A DNA stretch of 64,000 nt from Bacteroidota bacterium (GTDB taxonomy: Bacteria > Bacteroidota > Ignavibacteria > OLB7), in the NCBI GenBank assembly GCA_018266795.1, contig JAFDZV010000007.1, forward strand, positions 18,282-82,281, given 5' to 3'. The notes under the pieces were generated by a model. It ran no database searches. It had not been told where the DNA came from and saw only the letters and a program-made list of their open reading frames with translations. The translations under genes were made by a program, and so were the position numbers. Of this stretch, positions 34,379 to 43,953 are shown one piece after another (the first letter of the stretch is position 1; each line of letters begins with the position of its first letter).

Positions 34379-37300
34379 GCCGATTCACCTGGGAACGAGA
34401 TCTGGTTGAGCTCCCCTTCTGCCGGCAGCTCCGGCTGATGGGCTGGGCATGGCTGGAGGGCGACGTGGATGTGCCCGAACTGACGAAGCGCGCGAGCTTC
34501 CGCGAGGTGCTGCTAAAGGGGCGGCTGGCCGCGGCCCTTGCCCGCCTGAACCTGCGCGATGGGAAGCCCTGGCTGGACGATGCGCGAACGGCGCGCGCCA
34601 TCCGCGATCTGGAGACGGCCGAGGGGCACGGGCTGATCGAGATCAATCGCTCCGCCACCGAGCTGCTTCTACGCGGCACCGTGGCGGACGGCCTTCCCGG
34701 CTGGGAGGCGGGGCGCGAGCAGCCGGTGCGCTATATCGACTTCGAGAACCCGGAGGCAAACGATTTCCTGGTGATCAACCAGTTCAAGGTTGAGCTGGCG
34801 AGCGGGCGCGGGCACATCATTCCGGATGCGGTGCTCTTCGTGAACGGCATCCCGCTGGCGGTGGCGGAGTTCAAGAGTCCCGGCATCGAACGCCCGATGC
34901 ACCAGGCCATCGACCAGCTTCTTCGCTACTCCAACCAGCGCCGGACGCTTTTCCCGGCGCTGTACACGGAGAGCGAGGGGATGGAGCGGCTCTTCCACAC
35001 GAACCAGTTGCTGATAGCGAGCTGTTTCTTCGAGGCGCGTTCCGGCACCATCGCCGCGCCGCCGGAGGCATACCTGGAGTGGGCCGATACCAGCCCCGTG
35101 CCGATGGCCACGGTGGCCGAGGAGTTGGGAATCATCGGCGGCGGCGGACCCGATGCGGAGGAGCAGGAGCGCGCGGCGGAGGAGCAGGAGCGTGCGGCGG
35201 AGGAGCTGGCCGCGCGGGGGCCGGAGGAGACCGCAGGCGCCGGCACTCCACTCTTCTTCCGCGGGAGCGATGGGAGCGCGAACGTCAGCATCGAGCTCCG
35301 GGGCGCCGGGGGGCCAGCGGAGGAGCCTCGCGCCGGCCTGCAGAGCCAGCAGATTCTGGCCGCGGGGATGCTTCGCCCGACGCACATGCTGGATATCGTC
35401 CGCAACTTCACCGCCTTCCAGGAGCATGGCGGCCGCACGCGCAAGACCGTGGCGCGCTACCAGCAGTTCCGCACCGTGCACCGGGCAATCGAGCGGCTCC
35501 TTGCCGGGCGCACGCGCCTGCAGGGCGCGCAGGGGGATGAGCGCGGCGGCATCATCTGGCACACGCAGGGCTCCGGCAAGAGCCTGAGCATGGTCTTCCT
35601 GGTGCGGAAGATGCGCACCATCGAACGGCTGAAGCGCTTCAAGGTGGTGGTGGTGACCGATCGCACGGACCTGGAGAAGCAACTGCGAGAGACGGCGCGC
35701 CTGAGCGGCGAATCGGTGCGCCCGAACCAGCAGGATCTGCAGCGGAGGGAATCCGCAACCGAGCGCACGCAGCGCATTCTGGCGGAGGCAACGCCCGACC
35801 TGGTCTTCGCGATGGTACAGAAGTATCAGCCCGCGACGCGCGATACCGGCGAGAGCCGCGTGGCCATGACGGTCCCGCTCCGGGAGAAGGAGCCGGGTGA
35901 GGATGGCGGGATTACCGAACGCATGGTCACGTTCCAGGAGAATGTCGGGGCCGAGAAGTTCCCGGTGTTGAACGATTCGGAGGAGATCCTGGTGCTTGCG
36001 GACGAGGCGCACCGTTCGCACACGAGCACGCTGCACCGCAATCTGCGCCGCGCGCTGCCGAACGCCGCGATGATCGGCTTCACGGGAACGCCGATCCTGC
36101 ACGGCGAGAAGACGGAGACGCGGGAGATCTTCGGCGAGTTCATCGATCGATATCTGCTGCGCGATGCGGAGCTGGATGGCGCAACGGTCCCGATTCTGTA
36201 CGAGGGACGCACGGCCGACGGGATGGTGGCGGACGCGGGGGGGCTGGACAGGCTCTTCGAGGATATGTTCCGGAAGCATACGCCGGAGGAGCTGGCGCTG
36301 ATCAAGGCGCGCTACGCCACCGAGGGGGATGTGCTGGAGGCGCCGATGCTGATCGAACGGAAGGCGCGCGACATGATGCGCCACTACGTGGGGGTGATAC
36401 TTCCGGAGGGGTTCAAGGCGCAGGTGGTGGCAACCAGCCGCGAGGCGGCGGTTACGTGGCGCACGAAGCTGATCGCCGCCCGCGACGAGCTTGTGGCGCA
36501 ACTGGAGGCGCTTCCGGCGGCAACGCCCGGGCTGCCGGAGGAGGAGCTTGCGGCGCTGGACGAGGAGACACGGTTCCTGGCCGCGGCGCATCGCCGGCTG
36601 CCGCTGCTGCGGGCGCTGGAGGTTGCCGCCGTGATCTCCGGCACGCACAACGATCCCGAATCGTGGCGGGAGTGGTCCAACAAAGAGCGCCACGAGGAGT
36701 ATACGAAGCGATTCAAACGTATATTGCGCCCGGAGCGGTCGGAGACGGCGGACCCGCTGGCAATCCTGGTGGTGAACAACATGCTGCTGACGGGATTCGA
36801 TGCCCCGCTGGAGCAGGCGCTGTACCTGGATCGCCGCATCATGGCGCATGAGCTGCTGCAGGCCATCGCCCGCGTGAACCGCACCAGCGGCGCCAAGCGC
36901 TGCGGCTACGTGGTGGATTATATCGGCGTTGGGCATCACTTGAGCGATGCGCTGGCGGAGTACGACCGGGTGGATGTGGGGGGCGTGATGAACGATATCG
37001 CCGATGCGCTTCCGGAGCTGCTGGACCGGCGCGCGCGCGCCGTGGCAACGTTCACCGATCGCGGCGTAACGGATCTGTTCAATCAGGTGGAACGCTGCGT
37101 GGAGCTGCTGGCGGATATCACCGTGCGGGCGGAGTTCATCAACCGGCTGCGCGCATTCTACGATCTGCTGAACATGATGCAGCACAGGCCGGAGGTGCCG
37201 GCCGAAGTGTTCCGCGACGCGAAACTTCTGGGGTTCATCAATATGGTGGCGGCAAATCTGTATCGCGATCCCGCACTGAATCTGCTGGGCGTGGCGGAGA

Positions 37301-37917
37301 AGGTGAAGGCGCTGATCTACGCGCATGTGACGGCGCGAGGCGTGGACCCGAAGATCCCCCCCACCACGATTACGGACGAGGAGTTCGAGCGCGTGCTGCG
37401 GGCCGAGCGTACCGGCCGAGCGCGCGCAACGCAGATGCAGCACGCGGCCCGCTTCCACATCGTGAGCTTCACCGATCAGAATCCGGCGTACGCGCGCCGG
37501 ATGAGCGAGAAGCTGGAGGAGATTCTGCAGCGCTTCAAGGATGACTGGGATGCGATGGAACGCGAGCTGCGGGCGTTCATCGAGGAGCTTCGCCGCGGCG
37601 ACGGCAGCGAGTTCCCCGATCTGGACCCCCGGGCGCAGGTGCCGTTCGTCCGGCTGGTGCTGGAGACATGCGCGCCCGCGGAGGCCGGGGAGCGGGCGGC
37701 AGCGATCGGTGCGGCGCTGGAGATGGTGGAGCGTATCCGGCAGGAGATTCGCAAGGTGGGATTCTGGAAGAACCCCGATATGCGCGAGTTGTTGACGAAG
37801 GCACTGGTGCGCGATCTGGACCGCGCCGGGATCTGCGCACCCGGAACCGAACGCGATCTGGCCGGCCGCCTGGTGGCGCTTGCAAAGGAGAATCACGAGC
37901 ACCTTGCACGGCAATGA
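34375..37917 (+). CDS. hsdR: Type I restriction endonuclease/translocase subunit
   Basis: 1180 residues. The N-terminal PD-(D/E)XK nuclease has HIIPDAVLFVNGIPLAVAEFK (catalytic D, E and K around residues 145-168). The motor follows: Walker A HTQGSGKS with K402, LADEAHRS near 543 and helicase motif MIGFTGTP near 563, later QAIARVNRT (motif VI) near 830. An Ala/Glu-rich low-complexity insert (EEQERAAEEQERAAEE, residues ~260-285) separates nuclease and motor. The C-terminal part is helical and would bind the HsdM-HsdS core. It translocates and cuts unmodified DNA. Very GC-rich codon use, unlike the two genes just upstream. Confidence 0.94.
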   Translation: MSRFTWERDLVELPFCRQLRLMGWAWLEGDVDVPELTKRASFREVLLKGRLAAALARLNLRDGKPWLDDARTARAIRDLETAEGHGLIEINRSATELLLRGTVADGLPGWEAGREQPVRYIDFENPEANDFLVINQFKVELASGRGHIIPDAVLFVNGIPLAVAEFKSPGIERPMHQAIDQLLRYSNQRRTLFPALYTESEGMERLFHTNQLLIASCFFEARSGTIAAPPEAYLEWADTSPVPMATVAEELGIIGGGGPDAEEQERAAEEQERAAEELAARGPEETAGAGTPLFFRGSDGSANVSIELRGAGGPAEEPRAGLQSQQILAAGMLRPTHMLDIVRNFTAFQEHGGRTRKTVARYQQFRTVHRAIERLLAGRTRLQGAQGDERGGIIWHTQGSGKSLSMVFLVRKMRTIERLKRFKVVVVTDRTDLEKQLRETARLSGESVRPNQQDLQRRESATERTQRILAEATPDLVFAMVQKYQPATRDTGESRVAMTVPLREKEPGEDGGITERMVTFQENVGAEKFPVLNDSEEILVLADEAHRSHTSTLHRNLRRALPNAAMIGFTGTPILHGEKTETREIFGEFIDRYLLRDAELDGATVPILYEGRTADGMVADAGGLDRLFEDMFRKHTPEELALIKARYATEGDVLEAPMLIERKARDMMRHYVGVILPEGFKAQVVATSREAAVTWRTKLIAARDELVAQLEALPAATPGLPEEELAALDEETRFLAAAHRRLPLLRALEVAAVISGTHNDPESWREWSNKERHEEYTKRFKRILRPERSETADPLAILVVNNMLLTGFDAPLEQALYLDRRIMAHELLQAIARVNRTSGAKRCGYVVDYIGVGHHLSDALAEYDRVDVGGVMNDIADALPELLDRRARAVATFTDRGVTDLFNQVERCVELLADITVRAEFINRLRAFYDLLNMMQHRPEVPAEVFRDAKLLGFINMVAANLYRDPALNLLGVAEKVKALIYAHVTARGVDPKIPPTTITDEEFERVLRAERTGRARATQMQHAARFHIVSFTDQNPAYARRMSEKLEEILQRFKDDWDAMERELRAFIEELRRGDGSEFPDLDPRAQVPFVRLVLETCAPAEAGERAAAIGAALEMVERIRQEIRKVGFWKNPDMRELLTKALVRDLDRAGICAPGTERDLAGRLVALAKENHEHLARQ

Positions 37918-38738
37918 ACGGCGAACGCGACGATACCAGGGAATTGACGGCTCCCCTGCCGCCCCCCTCCTTCACCATGGAGGCGCGTTCCGCGCGGGAG
38001 GCACGCATTGCGGAAACGGCGGGCTCGGGAAACGCCCCACCTCCCGGCCATCTGCATCTGGACGGCCTTGCCTTCCGCGTACGGCGCAGCCCGCGGCGGC
38101 GCACGCTTGCGCTGACGGTGGAACGCGACGGCGAGCTTGTGGTATCGGCACCGGAATCGGAGAGCATGGAGCGGCTGGAGCGCTGGGTGCGCTCGCGCCT
38201 GCTCTGGGCCCACCGGACGCTTGCGCGCCGCAACGCACTGCAGGCGGGCGCACGACGGCCCGAGTTTGTCCCGGGGGAGAGCTTCAGTTACCTGGGGCAG
38301 AACCACATGCTGAGAATCGTGCACAGCCTCCCCGTTCCGCTTCAGTTCGACGGCTGGCGCTTCCTGCTCCGCGAGAATGAGCGCGGGAGGGCACACGATC
38401 ACTTCCGGCTCTGGTACACCGCAGCGGGACGCACATGGCTGCCGGAACGCTGCGCCCGCCTTGCACGCCTGGCGTGCGCCCGGCCGGCGCGCATTGTGGT
38501 ACGCGATCTCGGCTTCCGCTGGGGCTCCTGCGGCCGCAACGGCGCGATCTACTTCCACTGGCGTCTGATGCAGTTGCCGGTACGCCTTGCCGATTATGTG
38601 ATCGTGCATGAGCTGACCCACCTTGCCGAGCACCATCATGGCCCCGCGTTCTGGGCCGCGCTGGAGCGGGCCCTGCCGGACTGGCGGGAACGCAAGGAAC
38701 AACTGGACCGCGAAGGGATCCGGTGGATGGGAGTGTAG
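37914..38738 (+). CDS. YgjP/DUF45-family zinc peptidase following hsdR
   Basis: 274 residues; its ATG 37914 overlaps the hsdR stop (ATGA). The N-terminal ~45 residues are low-complexity. The core has FRVRRSPRRRTLALTVERDG, ...RDLGFRWGSCGRNGAIYFHWRLMQLP and the metal site HELTH at 232-236 with a further His in EHHHGPAFW. The WGSC motif and HELxH place it in the YgjP/DUF45 (M48-like) family, which is often encoded with type I restriction operons. A role in the R-M system is suspected but undefined. A terminator follows. Confidence 0.9.
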   Translation: MNGERDDTRELTAPLPPPSFTMEARSAREARIAETAGSGNAPPPGHLHLDGLAFRVRRSPRRRTLALTVERDGELVVSAPESESMERLERWVRSRLLWAHRTLARRNALQAGARRPEFVPGESFSYLGQNHMLRIVHSLPVPLQFDGWRFLLRENERGRAHDHFRLWYTAAGRTWLPERCARLARLACARPARIVVRDLGFRWGSCGRNGAIYFHWRLMQLPVRLADYVIVHELTHLAEHHHGPAFWAALERALPDWRERKEQLDREGIRWMGV

Positions 38739-38787
38739 AGGTCCGAAAGAACAGACGGCGGAGGGTGCAGGGGCGCGAGGAGGAATT

Positions 38788-38811
38788 CCGCAGCCCAATG
38801 GCAGGCTGCGG
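38788..38811. terminator. Hairpin between convergent operons
   Basis: Perfect 8-bp stem CCGCAGCC / GGCTGCGG, 8-base loop, between the zinc peptidase stop (38738) and the leftward DUF2085 stop (38820). Confidence 0.6.
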
Positions 38812-38819
38812 TGGTACCA

Positions 38820-39326
38820 TCACCGTGGACCGCCACGGCCGCCATTGTTGCACAGCGAGGCGATGAACATCCAGGCCGCCGCGGCGGCAAACGCAACTAT
38901 GAGCATCATCACAAAAAACTCAGCCATGACAATCTCCTTGTAATTCAGTTGGATGATTCTTTGCGCGACCGGTATCAGCGGCCGCACGAGACGAAGCAGG
39001 CCGGATACAACCACCGATGCGGCAACGGCGTCGGCGCATCCCAGCAGCAGACCGGTCCACAGCCTGCGCCGGTAATTGCTTTGATATGTGGTAACTACCT
39101 GCGCGATGTAGTCCAGCACGGCCGGGAATGCCCACACCGCAGCCAGGCCAAGCTGAACGCCGGGGCCAATGCCCCGAAGCCCGCCCGCGCCCACCAGCAC
39201 CAGACCGAGGAGTGTGCCGGCGACAATCCCACAGCACCGCCAGCAGAGCGGGAACCGCCAGCCGCGCATGCAGGGGGCATCGCGGCGGCAGAAAACATCG
39301 GTGCCGAGGTTGAACATTCTATCCAT
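38820..39326 (-). CDS. DUF2085-like membrane protein with extra C-terminal helix
   Basis: 168 residues. The N-terminal FCRRDAPCMRGWRFPLCWRCCGIVAG matches the DUF2085 signature (CHR...R...PLCxRCxGIY), which places Cys residues at a membrane-facing site. Four helices follow (about residues 30-48, 56-76, 86-108 and 137-156). Inside the frame, MAEFFVMMLIVAFAAAAAW is preceded by AAGGAG seven bases upstream, so a 35-residue single-helix peptide could also be made from 38927 or so. It is the last gene of the leftward island, 38 bases after the CHAT-NTPase gene. Confidence 0.72.
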   Translation of the reverse strand: MDRMFNLGTDVFCRRDAPCMRGWRFPLCWRCCGIVAGTLLGLVLVGAGGLRGIGPGVQLGLAAVWAFPAVLDYIAQVVTTYQSNYRRRLWTGLLLGCADAVAASVVVSGLLRLVRPLIPVAQRIIQLNYKEIVMAEFFVMMLIVAFAAAAAWMFIASLCNNGGRGGPR

Positions 39327-39364
39327 TGTTTACCGGAACGAGAGAGCGGCACTGCGTTCACACG

Positions 39365-42300
39365 TCAGCATTCCCCCCGCTCGGCACGCCGCATCAATTG
39401 ATCGGCGAGACGTGCATACTCCGCCGATGCGACGTCATCGCCCACAACCATGAAGAGCTGCGCGAGGTTTTCCGCGATCATCCGCGCAAGTGCACAGTCA
39501 TGTGCCTGCATCGCAAGCCCCGCTGCTTGTTCCCAGTATTGTTGAGCCTTCACGATATCGCCAGTCCAGGCTGATACGGTGCCGAGCTGATTGAGCAGCT
39601 TCGCTTCGAAATCGGGCGTCAGCATGTTTGCCTTCGCGGCTATGTCCAATCCGCTCTCCGCTTCGCTGCGAGCCTTCTCCAGTGCGCGTTGATTCTGCTC
39701 CGGTATCCCATCCCGGGCCGCCTGCCAGGCTCTTCGCGTTGCAATGATGGAGCGCTGCAGGTGCACGATCGCCAGTTGGTATTGATCGTTCTCCTGATAC
39801 ACACGGCGTCTCTCCCGGGCTTGTGACCTGCCGCAGGCCTTGATCGCCGCCTCCCACTGGCCGCAGTAGTGCTCCGCGAGATCGGGATTGCACGCCTCGG
39901 GGAACGTCACCCCGGTATGGTAGCGGGCAAGCAATCCCACGGTAACAGACCGGGCGCAGTCATCCCCGATACGCATGCACCACATGTCGCTTTCCATAAA
40001 ATCATGCAGGCATTCCCGAGCGCCACATTCCATCCGAATCCTGCCCCGGTGCTGCAACTCCGTGATGAGCCAGCCAACCGCGCGGTGCCATGAGCTGGGG
40101 CCGTTCTCCCCATCCCGATCGGACGAGCGCGCAACCAGGTCCCGGACCCACTCGACGCATATGGAAAACATCCCGAGCGCTTCGCCGATCCGCCCCTCTC
40201 TCCGGGCGCGATCGGCAAGCCAATGCTGCAGCAGCATCCATTCCTCTTCGCGCCCGGGTTTGGGGCTGCCCTCACAAGCCTCCACACACGGCCGGAACGC
40301 ATCCATCAGTTCGTGCCATCGATCAAGCCTCGAGTGGGTATCATACAGCACATGGAACCCCTGCATCAGATCCCGCGCCTGCGCCCACCAATCATATTCA
40401 AGCGCCAACTCAAATGCACGCAGCATGTTTTCATGACCGGAATCGAGCGCGTTGAAGCCGAAACGTTCGCCATCATCATACACGGCGCTCGCATAACCGG
40501 CATCGAGCGCGATCGATGAAACGTATGCCTTCAACGCGCCTTCTCGTTTCAACGTCCCGGGGGGATAGTATTGCTCGAAGAGCGCCTCGAAGGCCATCGA
40601 CACGATCGTCGGGATCGTGTAATGCCCCTTCCCCACCTCCTTCTTCTCACCGGGATTCACGCCCGGACGATCCTCCCTGCGGCGCCGCAGCCGCATCAGC
40701 CCGGCGGCGGCGGCCCTGTCCATGAGCTTCACATACGCGTCATCATCACTGTTCGGATCGTGCCGGTCGCCACCGTGAGTACGAAACGGCAATGCAAGGT
40801 GGAGCACGATGTTGTAGAGCATCGTGCAATGGACTTCACCGAGCGGCAGGTGCAGCAACGCGACGATTTCGATCTGCTCCGGCGCCAGCGTCCGGAGCAG
40901 GCGCTCGATGCGCCCGGCGATGGCGAAGTCGCTGGCGCTCTGCGGCACGAACGCTCCGCCGCCGATCTTCAACGGCACATCCATCATGCGCATCGGCACC
41001 TGAATGCCCTGCTTCTGGAGCCGACGGAGATGCCATGCAACCGATACCGGATGGCCGGAGGACCATAAGAGCGCGGGCCAGACATCCATCAGTATTTCAA
41101 GCGGTACCTGCGCCTTCAAGGCGATCGCTCTGGCAACAAACAGTGCATCCGGCAGTACAAGCGACCAGATCGTAACGCGCTTGAATGTGATACCCGGATC
41201 GATCTCCCGTTCCTCGCCGCACGATACCAGCAACACCCGCACGCCGACAGCAGCCAGCTCATCGAGCATCAGGCTGAAATGTCTGAGGTCATCATGCCCC
41301 CATGCGTCGTATATCTTGGAGCTTCCGGTTGCGTGGTCCACGTCATCGATCACGAGAAACACCCTCGCGGCCGAGAGCATGCCGATGAGATGAATCACGG
41401 TCTCGGGCACTCCAAGCCTCCTGAGTGACGCTGGATCGCCCGGCAACGAAGCGTGAGAACCCGCGAACGGTTCCACCTCCGCACGGACGGTAGCGATCCA
41501 GCCGGCAAGGCCGGCAAAGCCGGAGGCCGTTGTGAAGATCACCGGACATTCAACGCCACCACTCGCGTAGTACCAATCGGCGAAGTCGCGTGCGATAGTC
41601 GTGCGCCCGTCGCCGAGTATGCCGTGCAGAACAACCACGCCCGGACGCTCGAAGGCACGTTCCAACTGTATGAACAGATCCTCGCGGCCCACGGCCATCG
41701 GGTCAGGGATGGCAAGTATTGCAGGCAACGGGGTTCCACCATGTGCCGGCGAGGCGTACGACTGCGGCACGCATCCAACGCCGGCATCCGGCATGCCGGC
41801 CTCGATGATAACCGGCAGGAACCAGTCCGCCTGTGCGATCATCAATTCGGGTTGCGCCGCCGCCTGCAGCAATGCCTGCCGGGCACGGGTAACGGCAGTG
41901 CCAAGCCGGTCGCCGCGCGCCAGTTGTTCATACATGCCGGCAACGAACAGAGCCGCCGTGGGCACGAACGTATTGTATCGCATCGCCACAACGCCCCGCA
42001 GCCCGCATGCAATGGCACGCTCCGCGAAGGAGGACGCGGCCTCCGCAGCGCCCGCCCCCCAGGTGTGCGGGGCAGGTTCGGCACGATATCCCGCATCGGC
42101 CTGTTGCATGGCGAAGGCGGAGCGGCAGGCATTGAGGGTGAGCCAGCGCACGCCGCAGCGCGCGAGCAGACCGGCCAGGGTCTCCGGCCCAACCCGTTCG
42201 CCATCGCCGAACGTCACGCTCGGCTCACCCGATCCGACATCCACATTCCCATGGCCGTCGAAGTGAACCGCGTCGAACGGACGCCCCTCGTCGCACGCTG

Positions 42301-43000
42301 TACGCAGGGCGTTCTCCAACCGCACGAACGTCGGGGGGCGCAGCGTTATCACCCGTACGGACTCGTCCCTCTCCCGCCCGAAGCGCTGCACGAGCGCATG
42401 GGCTACCGCACGCAGCGGTACGTCATGTTGGCCGTCCGGGCGGCTGATCACAAGAAGCACGCGCAACGGCGAACCGCAACCGGACTCATGATCCGAGAGC
42501 GAGGGCTCCGCGATCCTGACGAACTCGCGAACGTTGAGCGCCAGCGGATTGCCCGATTCGGGATTGGCCATGAGCTCCCACGGAAACCGGGCTGCACCGG
42601 GCATCCGGGAATCGATCTCGACACGGAGCTCCCGGCATCTGTAGCGAACCAGTTTCCAGATGCGCCGGCTATCGGGAGTGCGGCCGAGAAGATCGAGTCC
42701 GAGCTGGATACCTACCTCGCGGAGCCGGGCCTCGATTCGTTCGGTGCGCTCGGAAAACCCGTCGCGAATCGGATGACGCTCCTCGAAATACCACCGCACC
42801 TCCTCGGAGTCCACGGAGTCCATACATGGCTGCACATACGCCGATGCGGCAGCCAGCTCGCGACCGCTCGAACGCAGGCTCAGCTCGGCCACCGTCGCGC
42901 CGGTATCCGTTACGCTGTGCGTCACGCGCAATACCATGGGGTCCTCCACTGCGGGTGAAGGCGATCCGCCGCGATTCCGTAACCAATGCAGCAGGCTCAT
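39365..43000 (-). CDS. CHAT protease fused to NTPase and TPR-like region (STAND-type)
   Basis: 1211 residues from ATG 43000. Residues ~180-400 are a CHAT domain (caspase fold): catalytic H250 in VHFDGHGN and C292 in LTLNACRSA, plus the typical ending ACGLRGVVAMRYNTFVP. Residues ~440-720 are a P-loop NTPase: G-I-L-G-D-G-R-T-T at 460-468, where the Walker A Lys is Arg467, and Walker B FLVIDDVDHA near 545. Residues ~850-1211 are helical TPR-like repeats (for example EAESGLDIAAKANML, AQQYWEQAAGLAMQ). In known STAND systems the repeats sense a trigger, the NTPase oligomerises and the effector domain is activated; here the effector would be a protease. Its start overlaps the stop of the upstream gene by 4 bases. 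Confidence 0.88.
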   Translation of the reverse strand: MSLLHWLRNRGGSPSPAVEDPMVLRVTHSVTDTGATVAELSLRSSGRELAAASAYVQPCMDSVDSEEVRWYFEERHPIRDGFSERTERIEARLREVGIQLGLDLLGRTPDSRRIWKLVRYRCRELRVEIDSRMPGAARFPWELMANPESGNPLALNVREFVRIAEPSLSDHESGCGSPLRVLLVISRPDGQHDVPLRAVAHALVQRFGRERDESVRVITLRPPTFVRLENALRTACDEGRPFDAVHFDGHGNVDVGSGEPSVTFGDGERVGPETLAGLLARCGVRWLTLNACRSAFAMQQADAGYRAEPAPHTWGAGAAEAASSFAERAIACGLRGVVAMRYNTFVPTAALFVAGMYEQLARGDRLGTAVTRARQALLQAAAQPELMIAQADWFLPVIIEAGMPDAGVGCVPQSYASPAHGGTPLPAILAIPDPMAVGREDLFIQLERAFERPGVVVLHGILGDGRTTIARDFADWYYASGGVECPVIFTTASGFAGLAGWIATVRAEVEPFAGSHASLPGDPASLRRLGVPETVIHLIGMLSAARVFLVIDDVDHATGSSKIYDAWGHDDLRHFSLMLDELAAVGVRVLLVSCGEEREIDPGITFKRVTIWSLVLPDALFVARAIALKAQVPLEILMDVWPALLWSSGHPVSVAWHLRRLQKQGIQVPMRMMDVPLKIGGGAFVPQSASDFAIAGRIERLLRTLAPEQIEIVALLHLPLGEVHCTMLYNIVLHLALPFRTHGGDRHDPNSDDDAYVKLMDRAAAAGLMRLRRRREDRPGVNPGEKKEVGKGHYTIPTIVSMAFEALFEQYYPPGTLKREGALKAYVSSIALDAGYASAVYDDGERFGFNALDSGHENMLRAFELALEYDWWAQARDLMQGFHVLYDTHSRLDRWHELMDAFRPCVEACEGSPKPGREEEWMLLQHWLADRARREGRIGEALGMFSICVEWVRDLVARSSDRDGENGPSSWHRAVGWLITELQHRGRIRMECGARECLHDFMESDMWCMRIGDDCARSVTVGLLARYHTGVTFPEACNPDLAEHYCGQWEAAIKACGRSQARERRRVYQENDQYQLAIVHLQRSIIATRRAWQAARDGIPEQNQRALEKARSEAESGLDIAAKANMLTPDFEAKLLNQLGTVSAWTGDIVKAQQYWEQAAGLAMQAHDCALARMIAENLAQLFMVVGDDVASAEYARLADQLMRRAERGEC

Positions 43001-43953
43001 GTTGCTCCCGCATATGCAGTGGGAACCTCGCCCGGTTCGCAGTGGGACCGGCTGATGCCGAACACGAGGTAGTTCAGATCGAGCGTTCGCCGTGTTGCAT
43101 CGCGCGCCACGATCCTGGCAGTAGCCGGATCGTAGCGCCAGCGCGACCAATCCCACCCTGCCTGCTGCTCATGAGGAAGCTGGAGCGCAACGTAGGAGCC
43201 CTCGGCCAGCTTCATGCGCGTTGCGATGGCCGAGAGATCGAGCCCGAGATCGAAGCGTTGAATCATGGCATTGCGCCTGCCACGCAGCACGGCCCTGGTG
43301 ATCCCCGCGACGAATGTCGTGACAAGGGCAAGAGCCGGACCGGCTATCGTTGCCAGATCCAGCCCGGCCTTGAAGACGTCGCCATCGAGCAACGCCAGGA
43401 GCTGGTCGTCCGCATGATTGCCCACGCTGACGGCGGCACAGGTCAGGAGAACACCGGCCGATTGCACGGGAAGCCGGTTGAACACCGGCAGGCCGCTTAC
43501 CGCCGCGCTGTCGCGATCGCCGATGGTGAATCTCCGGCTGAACTCGGCGCTCCCTGCCCCATTCCCCGCGACATTTTCGGCAACCACGTGCACCAGCACC
43601 GTGCGCGGACCGCGTCCCGGGTAGGAGGCCGCACGCACGGCATCGAGCGTTATCCTGAGCTGCTGTTGTATCAGCGTTCGATCGGGTACCACGCTGCCCG
43701 CCGGAATAATTTCCGCCGGCCCCCCAGTGCCGGCCGGAGCCATGTATCCGAACACATGCGACGTGGAGAGCCAGGGCCTCTCCCTGACACCATCGAGGAT
43801 TCCGAATGTCGCGGCCGAAATGCCTCGTTCGATTCCCGTGATCTCGCCAGCCGTCCCCTCCGGCCCGATAACGGCATCCAGATATGCGGCGATCTCCCGC
43901 TCATCCATCTCGCCGATCATCGGCTCCGCGCTCAACCAGTTGCTCGCGTTCAT
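42997..43953 (-). CDS. Unrecognised protein with hydrophobic central segment, coupled to the CHAT-NTPase
   Basis: 318 residues; ATG 43953 has GGGAGG six bases upstream and overlaps the stop of the 64-aa membrane protein, while its own stop overlaps the CHAT-NTPase start. Residues ~80-165 look like a beta-sandwich (RTVLVHVVAENVAG, EFSRRFTIGDRDS). Residues ~183-210 (VFKAGLDLATIAGPALALVTTFVAGITRAVL) are strongly hydrophobic and could insert in or lie on a membrane. A C-terminal part (FDLGLDLSAIATRMKLAEGSYVALQLP, WDWSRWRYDPATA) is mixed. I know no family. Position between proteases makes it a candidate substrate or effector (inference). Confidence 0.65.
   Translation of the reverse strand: MNASNWLSAEPMIGEMDEREIAAYLDAVIGPEGTAGEITGIERGISAATFGILDGVRERPWLSTSHVFGYMAPAGTGGPAEIIPAGSVVPDRTLIQQQLRITLDAVRAASYPGRGPRTVLVHVVAENVAGNGAGSAEFSRRFTIGDRDSAAVSGLPVFNRLPVQSAGVLLTCAAVSVGNHADDQLLALLDGDVFKAGLDLATIAGPALALVTTFVAGITRAVLRGRRNAMIQRFDLGLDLSAIATRMKLAEGSYVALQLPHEQQAGWDWSRWRYDPATARIVARDATRRTLDLNYLVFGISRSHCEPGEVPTAYAGAT

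Noticed and set aside
34669..37914. 1081-codon minus-strand frame opposite hsdR
   Set aside because: Artifact of very GC-rich codon use; hsdR has all motor and nuclease motifs, the antisense product is His/Arg/Gln-rich with none.
42997..43953. Idea that the 318-aa protein is a bacterial gasdermin
   Set aside because: Gasdermins start with a lipidated Cys near residue 3-7 and a GYxVVRLP-like motif; neither is present and the central hydrophobic segment differs.
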